From JAGMCF01 sp964398885 (GTDB lineage: Bacteria > Cloacimonadota > Cloacimonadia > JGIOTU-2), in NCBI GenBank assembly GCA_964398885.1, contig CAYNOU010000028.1, positions 1 to 30,218 of the forward strand: DNA of 30,218 nucleotides, given 5' to 3'. The position numbers and the translations under genes are program-made. Position 1 is the first letter of the stretch. Each line of letters opens with the position of its first letter. Below, piece after piece: positions 10,501 to 17,202 of the stretch. The notes below the pieces were generated by a model, which was not told the DNA's origin, did no database searches, and saw only the letters and a list, made by a program, of their open reading frames with translations.

Positions 10501-11188
10501 TACCCCAAGTAAGTGAAGTATAATCATCATTATCATCAAATCTTTTATTTCCGATATATCCACAATAATAATTGACAATTTGGGCTAAAGTTGTTGCTGC
10601 ACAACCTGTAACAGAACGTACATAAGAATTAGGGTCAAGTGGGCAAAATATATTATATGGACCACCTTGAGTCCATGTTGTTTCAATCCAACCGCTTGTA
10701 GCCGTTGTTTCTTCTTCAGGCCACTGTTGGAAATCACTGTCTAAAAAGTAATCAATATCTTCAGAAATATATTTATTCCATAAGTCATTATTCTCTTGTA
10801 TTTTAGGAAAAGTAGTGTCAGATATCGCTTGTAGCCTTAGTTCCATATCGTTTTTTACCATATGATATAAAATATTGTTTTCATCATCATCCCTAGGGAA
10901 ATTACAGTTAAATGAATAAGCTAGAATTGGTGTTATATCAGTATTTGGAGTTACAATAATAAATCCATAGGGTTCAAGATTTGCGATATAAGCTAATGTA
11001 TCTCCTTCATCATTCTGGAATACAGTTATATTAGAAAAAGAATAATCATCTGTTTTTTCTTTAACTACTAATTGAAAGTCAGCAACATCCTCTGCTATGT
11101 TCAAATCTATAGGAACTGCAAAAAGTAATGATTGGAATACTAAAATAATAAATAATATTCCAATTAGATATATCTTTTTTGTTTTCAT
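7592..11188 (-). CDS. Secreted C10 (streptopain-like) cysteine protease fused to beta-helix and T9SS-type C-terminal domain
   Basis: The start at 11188 is set by a strong ribosome site (GAGGAGAAAGGG). Parts in order: signal peptide 1-24; a Spi/PrtT-type inhibitory propeptide (about 35-95, 'AYIANLEPYGFIIVTPNTDI'); the peptidase C10 domain (about 165-400) with nucleophile Cys196 in 'VTGCAATTLAQIVNYY', His346 in 'GGAHSIICDGY' and Asn362 in 'FYHLNFGWG', spaced as in SpeB; a carboxypeptidase-regulatory-like domain (about 402-490); a beta-helix (about 495-720, 'QPTIQSGIDAANDCDTVLV'); the long module shared with the gene at 1980; and the sorting domain from about 1103 ('FTLYQNFPNPITSSTTISF'). The family cleaves proteins outside the cell; fusion to surface modules suggests a surface-anchored protease used on extracellular protein. 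The SpeB Trp357 position is Phe363 here. Confidence 0.92.
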   Translation of the reverse strand: MKTKKIYLIGILFIILVFQSLLFAVPIDLNIAEDVADFQLVVKEKTDDYSFSNITVFQNDEGDTLAYIANLEPYGFIIVTPNTDITPILAYSFNCNFPRDDDENNILYHMVKNDMELRLQAISDTTFPKIQENNDLWNKYISEDIDYFLDSDFQQWPEEETTATSGWIETTWTQGGPYNIFCPLDPNSYVRSVTGCAATTLAQIVNYYCGYIGNKRFDDNDDYTSLTWGNDIIIDDEYYIYDFPSFPELNSYLDDLKIHYKENILENEDIASLNFACGVCLQMNYSCTKSTNFKSVCRVLLEKYCYDSAEHINESNPLFYNTLIADMMEGEPAELIIAEPGTGGAHSIICDGYNTNDFYHLNFGWGAFSPDYIPLAWYSLPDGIPSSYNNLGYGTLNIKPPKGTIEGNVVLNSGNGNVTDVNILIGNRIYHPDINGDYSIQLPSKYPYGRQPSLYNITATLYGFEDSTIVDVEVYKDHTTVVQDIILFEYEPVTIHVPDDQPTIQSGIDAANDCDTVLVSEGTYYENINFNLKRITVCSKYVIENDESYIANTIIDGNQNGHVVEFSNGEDLNAILTGFTITNGYANEGGGVYIKSSSPRLEHLIITGNCAFHLGSGIYCYNASPFISEITISDNEGVGCALCCYRYSYPIIKNVNIFGNYDERTGGGIMCMNSDPSLINVTISGNTIDDYVEGGGIYCDINSIPTLVNCIIWGNTQQSIYLGDNCDVVATYSDIEGGWSGEGNVDIAPLFVNPSFGDYSLSQTSPCIDVGYPEIFDPDGTRSDMGVFSAKSETYTLKEGINWKSFPRLHPNNTNALDVLEPILDPDVLNRVVYEDEPVIWYNYAIEDWVNDLEDGNFRSIDGYKISMHQDAELSVSGYLENPSTVIDLYAEVDKGPWPPPLEDGNWIGYFIPGSQLWQIAFSEILGKITFIKADDWAYIRNYTVNLPYTVDYGKLYIVGVSEDCSFIWQGFGQSPAEPYKKQQTEVFSYEEDLDYMPIFVDSTEALNDIDEIGVFLDDECIGASVVEGFPVFIPAYIEDDDSTGNKDFNELSFQVATYGKGGKRSIPAFVYNETQDAFVQKPVILDKDSYAVVRLGTGEGIELPKEFTLYQNFPNPITSSTTISFIPSPGVEKSEIKIYNIRGQLVKEFKNQNAKGKMNIVEWDGKDNNGKQLSSGIYFYKLISGEKTAVKKMVLMR
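8053..8428. repeat. Copy 2 of the 376-bp block shared with 2444-2819
   Basis: This is the second copy of the identical tract, inside the C10 protease gene and encoding the same part of the C-terminal module. Confidence 0.85.
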
Positions 11189-11723
11189 TTTATTCCCTTT
11201 CTCCTCTTTTAAGGATAATTTTTTTTGTTTTTTGGTATGTTAAATTATTGCCTTCCTATTCATAAACATCGGAGTAGGAAGGCACAACTAAACGAATTTA
11301 TTTACCCCAATTAAACATAAGTATTTATCTTTCCGAGATAAAGTCTTGGATAAAGTTATATTTTTTTGTCTGAAAATAAATGCGTATTTTAGCGATTGGA
11401 TTTTCTGGGGGGGTAGTAAAATAAAAATCAAAGTAAAAAATTGAGAATGAGAAATTAGGCAAAGGAATAGTATATTGGAATATTATGGCAGTTCCATTCT
11501 GTTTTGACATTCTGTATTCTTTCTTCATTTTGACCCTCAAATTGATAACATTATTTTTGAGAAAAAAATAATCTTGTCAATCTTTTTGCAAAAATAATCG
11601 GCATACTCCTAATCTTTATAAAGATTCTTAAATAACAAGTTTCAACTTATTATTTCCTCTATTCTTACTTATACGAATGAGTTACATAAAATTTTTTCAG
11701 TAATTTGGAGAAAGAATTGGCAT
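11189..11723. other. 535-bp intergenic region upstream of the C10 protease gene
   Basis: No convincing gene is present; a 71-codon frame at 11325-11540 has no family resemblance or good start. The region holds the ribosome site of the protease gene, a 9-bp hairpin at 11250-11258/11275-11283 (GCCTTCCTA, 16-nt loop) in its presumed leader, a perfect 16-bp palindrome at 11611-11626 (AATCTTTATAAAGATT), and a minus-strand TTGACA at about 11574-11579 without a clear -10 partner. A G-run of seven occurs near 11407. Confidence 0.6.
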
Positions 11724-12011
11724 CTAAATTTGATTCTTTACTACAAGATGATAGTAATTATTTATTTGAGATTTGCTAATATTTACTTCTGGAATTTGAG
11801 TAACTTCAAATTCCAGAATAAACTCATTAGTCTCGGTCAGTCCGAGCCTGAACGGACACAAAGATACTCTGATAATATCCCCAACTTTTACTGATTTGGA
11901 TGCCTTTACATTCATTCCATTAATCTGAATCAATCCCTTATCACATGCTTTTTTAGCTATAGAACGGTGTTTTACAATACATAATTTGTTCAACAAAACA
12001 TCTATTCTCAT
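11724..12011 (-). CDS. S4-domain RNA-binding protein (RqcP/Hsp15-like)
   Basis: The 95-residue protein is almost entirely an S4 fold: 'MRIDVLLNKLCIVKHRSIAKKACDKG' followed by 'IQINGMNVKASKSVKVGDIIRV', matching the arrangement of RqcP (YabO) and Hsp15. These proteins bind 23S rRNA/tRNA on 50S subunits carrying stalled peptidyl-tRNA and act in ribosome-associated quality control or recycling. The length fits RqcP (about 85-90) better than Hsp15 (about 130). It lies 37 bp after the GHL10 gene on the same strand. The 3' coding part contains a perfect 12-bp inverted repeat (11788-11799/11806-11817). The specific subfamily is inferred from length and motif, not proven. Confidence 0.8.
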   Translation of the reverse strand: MRIDVLLNKLCIVKHRSIAKKACDKGLIQINGMNVKASKSVKVGDIIRVSLCPFRLGLTETNEFILEFEVTQIPEVNISKSQINNYYHLVVKNQI

Positions 12012-12048
12012 AAGTTCAACCCATAATTTTTATACTATTTAATTATTT

Positions 12049-13155
12049 TTATTGATTATAGTCAATTTCAAAAAAATCATTTTCAATAACTCCACCAAAA
12101 TGAAATAAAGATATATCGCCAAATCCATATTTATAACACAAATTAATCTTAGAAGTTATTTTTTTTGCAGGATATTTTTTCTCATCATCCCAGGCACGAA
12201 TTGATATTCCGATTTTTTGTTTATTAATATCAAATAAATTTCTATCAACAATTCTTTCAAATTCCATATCTGATTTTGTATATATCATCAGGCATACGAA
12301 GTCCAAATTATCATTCTTTAACCATTTCTTCCAGTTCTGAAAATAGTATTTTTTTGCTTTATCATATTCTGGTTTAACTGTAATTGCAAATGTGATATCA
12401 GGTTTTACATTCTTAATTTTTGTTCCGATATCCTTCACAAAATTAGTAAGTTGTTCTTGTCTCCATAGAGAGAAATCATCAGAGTGAAAGCCATTTTTTA
12501 CATCAGTTTCAAATTTTTGAATCGCTGTTGGATTATAACCATAATCAATATATGGATACCGAACATAGTCTAATATTATTCCATCAAGATTGTAATTACT
12601 GATAATATTAAGAATAATATTTTCTGTATAATCTTTGACCTCATCAATGCCTGGGTCGAGAAACGCACCAGCAGGTACATTTGTATTCATAGGAGTAAAA
12701 TCTTTTTTGCAGGTAATCCATTCTGGATGTTGGAAATAGATATGAGATTCAGGCAATCTATCTACCTTATTTGGAGTAACGACAAATGTTGTAATCCAAC
12801 CATATACTTTAATATGAAAAAGATGTGAGAGAGTTAGTAAGTATCCAAAAGGGTCAAAGTCATTGTCAGAATCTTCTAAAAAATATGACCTTTTTTCTGG
12901 ATTGCTGTAAGTGCTGTCAGATTTATTTGGAATATAAAGGGCATCAGCTCTATAACGGATTTCAGCAAAGATTGCATCAAAATTGTATGTGTAAGCGAAT
13001 TTGACGACCTCAACGACTTTTTCTTGTGAGTTTATTTCCCAGGCGGTTGCCCATAAAGCTTTGGATTTTGCAAAGGCAATTTTATAGGAAAACAAAATAG
13101 AAAAGATAATAATGAAAACAATTGTATTTGTAATTTGTAATTTGTCATTTGTCAT
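12049..13155 (-). CDS. Glycosyl hydrolase-like 10 (GHL10/DUF187, YngK/DigH-type) secreted protein
   Basis: After an N-terminal hydrophobic segment (about 12-29) comes a TIM-barrel protein with the GHL10 signatures: 'KALWATAWEI', 'FDAIFAEIRYRADALY' (59-74), 'FLDPGIDEVKDYTENI' (165-180) and 'LDGIILDYVRYPY' (190-202). The family (PF02638) includes DigH, which cuts glycosidic bonds of denuded peptidoglycan glycans, so a cell-wall or polysaccharide role is plausible. The first ten residues are encoded by heptamer-like repeat DNA (ATGACAA/ATTACAA units), so the true start may lie slightly inside or the repeat has supplied a new start; the nearest purine-rich site is the repeat's own AAAAGG. The start is less certain than the function. 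Confidence 0.85.
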   Translation of the reverse strand: MTNDKLQITNTIVFIIIFSILFSYKIAFAKSKALWATAWEINSQEKVVEVVKFAYTYNFDAIFAEIRYRADALYIPNKSDSTYSNPEKRSYFLEDSDNDFDPFGYLLTLSHLFHIKVYGWITTFVVTPNKVDRLPESHIYFQHPEWITCKKDFTPMNTNVPAGAFLDPGIDEVKDYTENIILNIISNYNLDGIILDYVRYPYIDYGYNPTAIQKFETDVKNGFHSDDFSLWRQEQLTNFVKDIGTKIKNVKPDITFAITVKPEYDKAKKYYFQNWKKWLKNDNLDFVCLMIYTKSDMEFERIVDRNLFDINKQKIGISIRAWDDEKKYPAKKITSKINLCYKYGFGDISLFHFGGVIENDFFEIDYNQ

Positions 13156-13161
13156 TTGAGA

Positions 13162-13226
13162 TTTTTACCTTTTACCTTTTACGGAACAGAGTTCCGTGCT
13201 ACTTGCCTTTTGCCTTTTACCTTTTT
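13162..13226 (-). repeat. Heptamer-plus-palindrome dispersed repeat, copy 1 (3' end of xseA)
   Basis: On the minus strand, AAGGT/AAAAGGC heptamers lead into GTAGCACGGAACTCTGTTCC (palindrome ACGGAAC-TCT-GTTCCGT, 13181-13197) and then AAAAGGT heptamers. It is the same element as 15947-16015 and has the same orientation relative to the gene it terminates. It encodes the xseA tail 'KVKGKRQVARNSVP' and runs into the start region of the next gene. Confidence 0.8.
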
Positions 13227-14552
13227 ATTTATTTCTTCTACTTCACAACTACATTCACCATCCACAAAGTGCACATTTATTTTGTCCTTAAGGTTTAATT
13301 TTTTTATGCTATTTATTATTTTTTTATTTTTTCTGGTGATACTATAACCTCTTTTCAGGATTTTTAGAGGGTTTAATTCTTCTAATTTTGCAGTTAGGTT
13401 TAAAAATGTGTCGTGTTTGTTAGAGAGATTTTTTAGGATAAGTTTAGTTAAATTATCCTTATAATAGAGAAGATTGCTTTTTGGATTTTCAATATACGAA
13501 ATTCTGAATGTTTGTGAAAATTTTATTTTTAGTTTTTCAAGTAGCAATCTATAATCTGAAAATCTTTTCAAAGTATCCTTTAAACGATATTGCAATTCAT
13601 CAATCTGCTGCATATAACTTTGCAATAGATTTTTCGGATGGGATTTTTCTAATCTTAGTTTTAATTCTGTGCATTTACTTTGTTGATATTGTAAATCATT
13701 TTGCATTAATGAAGTTAATCTTTGTGAATATGTATCAAGTCCGTTTTGAACACTCTCTCTGTCTGGCACAACTAATTCTGCGGCAGCAGAAGGAGTTGGA
13801 GCCCGCAAATCAGCAACAAAGTCAGAAATGGTGAAATCTACTTCATGCCCAACAGCTGATACGATAGGAATTTCGGATTCAAATATTGCTCGTGCAACTA
13901 TCTCTTCATTGAAAGCCCATAAATCCTCTAAGGAACCACCACCTCGTCCAACAATAATTACATCTACATTTTTGAGTTTATTAAATGTTTTGATTCCGGA
14001 TACAATTTCTTTACCTGCTTCTGAACCTTGAACTTTTGCTGGATATAAAAAGATTTTTACTGGAAATCTTCGAGTAATTACATTTTTTATGTCTTGAATT
14101 GCAGCACCAGTTTGTGAAGTAACAATACCAATGCTGGATGGGAATTCTGGAATAGGTTTTTTCCATTTCTCATCAAACAATCCTTCATCTTCTAATTTTT
14201 CTTTTAATTTACGATAAGCTATCTCTAAATCACCAATTCCAAGTGGACGAATTTGATTTACATATAACTGGTATTGTCCACTCCCTTCATAAATTTTTAT
14301 CTGTCCAAAGCAGATAACCTCCATTCCATTTTCTGGCTCAAAACGAAGATATTGATTGTATTGATGGAAAAATACACAAAGAAGGCTGCTTTGCTCATCT
14401 TTCAAAGTAAAATAAATATGACCTGAAGAGTGTCTTTTATAATTTGAAATTTCTCCCTTTATCCACAGAGCTGGAATATTGCTTTGCAAAATATTGTTGA
14501 TATGCTTTGTTATTTCTGTGACCGTAAAGATATTTTCATGTTTTAATTCCAT
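13179..14552 (-). CDS. xseA: Exodeoxyribonuclease VII large subunit
   Basis: XseA is the catalytic large subunit of exonuclease VII, which degrades single-stranded DNA in both directions in the cytoplasm. Visible: the N-terminal OB-fold ('FTVTEITKHINNIL', 'LWIKGEISNYKRHSSGHIYFTLKDE'), then the catalytic region with 'IGIVTSQTGAAIQDI', 'DVIIVGRGGGSLEDLWAFNEE', 'SAVGHEVDFTISDFVADLRAPTPSAAAELVVP', a coiled-coil stretch and the end motif 'LKRGYSITR'. I start at 14552 (MELKHENIFTV); the longer GTG frame from 14609 only adds residues encoded by a dispersed leader repeat. The final residues (KVKGKRQVARNSVP) come from another repeat and are absent from normal family ends. No xseB lies next to it. Confidence 0.93.
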   Translation of the reverse strand: MELKHENIFTVTEITKHINNILQSNIPALWIKGEISNYKRHSSGHIYFTLKDEQSSLLCVFFHQYNQYLRFEPENGMEVICFGQIKIYEGSGQYQLYVNQIRPLGIGDLEIAYRKLKEKLEDEGLFDEKWKKPIPEFPSSIGIVTSQTGAAIQDIKNVITRRFPVKIFLYPAKVQGSEAGKEIVSGIKTFNKLKNVDVIIVGRGGGSLEDLWAFNEEIVARAIFESEIPIVSAVGHEVDFTISDFVADLRAPTPSAAAELVVPDRESVQNGLDTYSQRLTSLMQNDLQYQQSKCTELKLRLEKSHPKNLLQSYMQQIDELQYRLKDTLKRFSDYRLLLEKLKIKFSQTFRISYIENPKSNLLYYKDNLTKLILKNLSNKHDTFLNLTAKLEELNPLKILKRGYSITRKNKKIINSIKKLNLKDKINVHFVDGECSCEVEEINKKVKGKRQVARNSVP

Positions 14553-14883
14553 AGAAAAACTTTTTGTATGTATTATTTTTTTGTCAATTTTTTTTAGCCA
14601 CGAAGACACTAAGTCATAAGGAGGAATATTTGGTTTCCTAAACTTGTAATTGGAGTATGCATATGAAACACTTCAAACTTGACGCAATTTTTAGGTTCTG
14701 CTTTCTATATTTAATATGAAATATACATTCCCCGATAAATCGGGACACCCCATTAAATAGGAAGAAATTTAACGGGGCAGGCAAAGGAGCATGAAAATGG
14801 CATTAAGCATTCCCAAGCTGGGGCTTGGGAATGAGAGTTTATATTTATTTTCTTTGTGCCTTTGTGGTTAGAAAGGATTTCAT
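14553..14883. other. 331-bp divergent intergenic region, xseA/mnmA
   Basis: No gene is visible. It holds two copies of the leader motif (14593-14613 reading toward xseA and 14851-14876 reading toward mnmA), a CCCGATAAATCGGG palindrome (14731-14744), and an 11-bp perfect hairpin CATTCCCAAGC/GCTTGGGAATG (14808-14818/14823-14833, 4-nt loop). The promoters of both genes should be here, but no convincing -35/-10 pair stands out. Confidence 0.6.
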
Positions 14884-15966
14884 ATGAAAAAGAAAATTGT
14901 AGTTGCAATGAGCGGAGGAGTGGACAGCACCTTTGCTGCAATTACATTAAAAGAACAGGGTTATGATATTTTTGGAGTAACCTTGAAGATGTATTGTCAT
15001 CACCATCCTGCCAAAGAAAACAGTCTTAAAAATAAAGAAGACACTTTCCCGGAAGTTAAGCAAATTTGTAATGCCCTAAAAATTCCACATATCTTTATCA
15101 ACGCTGAGAAGAGGTTCTCAGAAATTGTTATCAAAAACTTTTGTGAGAGTTATTTTCAAGGCAAGACCCCAAATCCTTGTGTTTTATGTAATAAGAGGAT
15201 AAAATGGGGGTTATTATTGGACAGAGTTTTAGAATTGGGAGCAACACATCTTGCAACTGGACATTATGCAGGCATTGAATTTAATCAAAAGCACAATCGT
15301 TATTATCTTAAAAAAGGAATGGATAAGACTAAAGACCAATCTTATTTTTTATGGAGATTAAACCAATTCCAGCTTTCACATACATTATTTCCTCTGGCAA
15401 AATATACAAAAAATGAAATTTTAGATAAAATAAAGAAATATAATCTGCCAGTTGAAAACCAGAAGGAAAGCCAGGAAATCTGCTTTGTTCCGGATGATGA
15501 TTATAAAGCATTTTTACAAAAGAGATTTCCAAATCAGATATTTCCTGGAAATATTCTCAATTTGGAAGGTGAAATAATCGGTGTTCACAAAGGTTATCCA
15601 TTTTATACAATTGGACAGAGAAAAGGCTTGGGGATAACAGCACCGCATCCTCTTTATGTAGTTGGGATAAAAAGTAAAACAAACGAGATTGTTATAGGAC
15701 CAAAAGAAAGTTTATATAGTTCAGAATTATATGCAGACAATTGTAATTGGATTTATTTTGATAAATTGGATAGAACAATTACAGCAAATGCCAAAATTCG
15801 TTATCAGACTGAAGAAAGTTCATGCAAGATAATTCCTGAAGAAGATAAAATTAGAGTTATTTTTGCTGAACCACAATTGAGTATTACACCGGGTCAATCA
15901 GTTGTTTTTTATGATGGAGATTATGTTATTGGTGGTGGGATAATAAAGGTAAAAGGTAAAAGGTAA
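14884..15966 (+). CDS. mnmA: tRNA-specific 2-thiouridylase MnmA
   Basis: MnmA thiolates uridine 34 of Lys, Glu and Gln tRNAs using ATP and a sulfur relay. The PP-loop 'AMSGGVDST' (8-16) binds ATP; 'NPCVLCNKRIKW' carries catalytic Cys102, and 'ESQEICFVPDDDY' carries Cys200, the persulfide partner. Also seen: 'LATGHYAGI', 'KDQSYFLWRLNQ' and the C-terminal barrel ('YTIGQRKGLGI', 'ITPGQSVVFYDGDYVIGGGII'). Length 360 is normal. The start has AAGGA 8 bases upstream. The last residues (KVKGKR) are read from an inserted dispersed repeat. It is divergent from xseA and convergent with fxsA. Confidence 0.96.
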   Translation: MKKKIVVAMSGGVDSTFAAITLKEQGYDIFGVTLKMYCHHHPAKENSLKNKEDTFPEVKQICNALKIPHIFINAEKRFSEIVIKNFCESYFQGKTPNPCVLCNKRIKWGLLLDRVLELGATHLATGHYAGIEFNQKHNRYYLKKGMDKTKDQSYFLWRLNQFQLSHTLFPLAKYTKNEILDKIKKYNLPVENQKESQEICFVPDDDYKAFLQKRFPNQIFPGNILNLEGEIIGVHKGYPFYTIGQRKGLGITAPHPLYVVGIKSKTNEIVIGPKESLYSSELYADNCNWIYFDKLDRTITANAKIRYQTEESSCKIIPEEDKIRVIFAEPQLSITPGQSVVFYDGDYVIGGGIIKVKGKR

Positions 15967-16015
15967 GTAGCACGGAACTCTGTTCCGTAAAAGGCAAAAG
16001 GCAAAAGGCAAAAAT
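15947..16015 (+). repeat. Heptamer-plus-palindrome dispersed repeat, copy 2 (3' end of mnmA)
   Basis: AAGGTAA/AAGGTAA heptamers are followed by GTAGCACGGAACTCTGTTCC (palindrome 15972-15988) and three AAAAGGC heptamers. It matches copy 1 at 13162-13226 on the opposite strand, again in the sense direction of the gene it ends. There is no T-tract directly after the palindrome, so a terminator role is uncertain. Confidence 0.8.
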
Positions 16016-16027
16016 AAAAATTTAGAT

Positions 16028-16432
16028 TTATTTTGTATATCTTGAAGTATGAATTGTTATTATTTTTTTCTCCACAAATTTTTTTATTTGGGATTTTAAG
16101 ACTTTCCTTGTAACTGGAATCAGGCATAGTATTCCCAAAATATCGGTTAACAATCCGGGTGTTATTAATAAAGTTGCACCAACTAAAATCAAAGCTCCAT
16201 CAAATAGTTTGTCAGCAGGGAAAACAGCATTTGCAATATCTCTTTTGATAGCACCAATCACCCAGAAACCTTGATGCTTTGCAAGGAAGGCACCACAAAT
16301 TCCAGTAATAAGAATTATTGCAATTGTATTCCAAAAACCTATATATCTGCCAATCCTAATTAAAATTCCTAACTCTATTAAAGGAACTAATGTAAATATT
16401 AGGAATAGAGTGAAAATTGTTTTTCGTTTCAT
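16028..16432 (-). CDS. fxsA: FxsA family inner-membrane protein
   Basis: This 134-residue protein has three to four hydrophobic segments and the FxsA (PF04186) pattern: 'FLIFTLVPLIELGILIRIGRYIGFWNTI', 'ITGICGAFLAKHQGF', and 'DGALILVGATLLITPGLLTDILGILCLIP'. E. coli FxsA affects phage T7 exclusion; its general biochemical role is unknown. Its ATG overlaps the stop of the upstream small membrane protein by 4 bases (ATGA), so the two are translationally coupled. It is probably the last gene of the minus-strand string. Confidence 0.9.
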   Translation of the reverse strand: MKRKTIFTLFLIFTLVPLIELGILIRIGRYIGFWNTIAIILITGICGAFLAKHQGFWVIGAIKRDIANAVFPADKLFDGALILVGATLLITPGLLTDILGILCLIPVTRKVLKSQIKKFVEKKIITIHTSRYTK

Positions 16433-16677
16433 TTCTGGGTTTTTTGAGATATAGTTTTATCTCTGGACTTTTTTTCTCTAACCAGAAGTGAAAGAGGGAC
16501 AAGCACTGCATAGCCAAGAACAAGAAGAATCGCACCCAAATTTTTTGCGGAATTAACAATGATAAAACCAATAATAATAACTATCAGTGCTGAAATGAGA
16601 AGTATTGTGTTTATTTTCCCAAAAACAAAGCGTTCCTTCTTTTCAATTTTCTTTCTGATTATTTTTTTTATCTTCAT
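16429..16677 (-). CDS. Small two-TM membrane protein, DUF3098-like
   Basis: The 82-residue protein has a basic N-terminus, then 'FGKINTILLISALIVIIIGFIIV' and 'LGAILLVLGYAVLVPLSLLV' as two membrane spans and a charged tail. The layout (FGK-N, glycine-containing first span, short polar loop, second span) is like DUF3098 proteins of Bacteroidetes; function unknown. The ribosome site AAGGAGAAAGGG sits right before the ATG and inside the end of the upstream zinc-ribbon gene, with a 35-bp overlap; it also overlaps fxsA by 4 bp. Confidence 0.7.
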   Translation of the reverse strand: MKIKKIIRKKIEKKERFVFGKINTILLISALIVIIIGFIIVNSAKNLGAILLVLGYAVLVPLSLLVREKKSRDKTISQKTQK

Positions 16678-17110
16678 CCCTTTCTCCTTTAGGATAAGAA
16701 AATCTAAAACTTTTTAGTAAGTTAAATAATAGCTTATTCTGATCCCTTGTATTTTTTTCTAAATCAATAAATAGTTTTATCCATTCGGAAGTTGCAAATA
16801 GTGTTATAATGACAACTAACCCCAAAATTATTGAGACGATAATAAAGGGTATATTATTTTTGCTAATACCATAAAATATTGCATACACTGCACCTATGGC
16901 TACAAGCCAACCCAAAATTGTATAACAACCTGATATAGTTTTTAGGGCAGAATAACGATTCTTTGAGGTTTTTTGTTCAATGTCATTTTTAGATTCATCT
17001 TCATTAATCTCACTTACATCTGCACCACATTTTGGACAAATTTTGTCGTCTATTGAAATCTCTGCACCACATTCACTGCAATAATATTTGTATCTCTTAT
17101 TATTTTCCAT
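16643..17110 (-). CDS. Zinc-ribbon membrane protein (paralogue of 19626-20054)
   Basis: The protein begins with a zinc ribbon 'YYCSECGAEISIDDKICPKCGADV' (four Cys in two CxxC pairs), then an acidic linker, two membrane spans ('TILGWLVAIGAVYAIFYGI', 'FIIVSIILGLVVIITLFA') and the motif 'SEWIKLFIDLEKNTRDQ' before a charged tail. The ATG at 17110 is preferred because GGAGAA lies 8 bases before it; the frame is open from 17122. The tail motif recurs in the zinc-ribbon protein at 19626-20054. Function is not known; such proteins may sense metal or bind partners at the inner membrane face. It overlaps the next gene by 35 bp. Confidence 0.75.
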   Translation of the reverse strand: MENNKRYKYYCSECGAEISIDDKICPKCGADVSEINEDESKNDIEQKTSKNRYSALKTISGCYTILGWLVAIGAVYAIFYGISKNNIPFIIVSIILGLVVIITLFATSEWIKLFIDLEKNTRDQNKLLFNLLKSFRFSYPKGERDEDKKNNQKEN

Positions 17111-17202
17111 TATTTTCTCCATACTATTTTTATTAAAACCTTTTATATAATTTCATTAATTAATATATGATATACGAATGCCAAAATAAAATCATTTTGT
17201 AT

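Noticed and set aside
11325..11540. 71-codon minus-strand frame upstream of the C10 protease
   Set aside because: No ribosome site, no recognisable motif, and Phe/Tyr/Ile-rich as expected from AT-rich noncoding DNA.
13156..13347. Plus-strand frame with 'FYGTEFRAT'
   Set aside because: It is a translation of the heptamer-palindrome repeat antisense to xseA; the same peptide appears antisense to mnmA at 15921-16127, showing it is repeat DNA and not a gene family.
14553..14609. N-terminal extension of xseA from a GTG at 14609
   Set aside because: The added residues come from the dispersed leader motif, and the conserved XseA start fits Met at 14552.
14753..14941. 62-codon minus-strand frame
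   Set aside because: It overlaps the start of mnmA and a hairpin repeat; no coding character.
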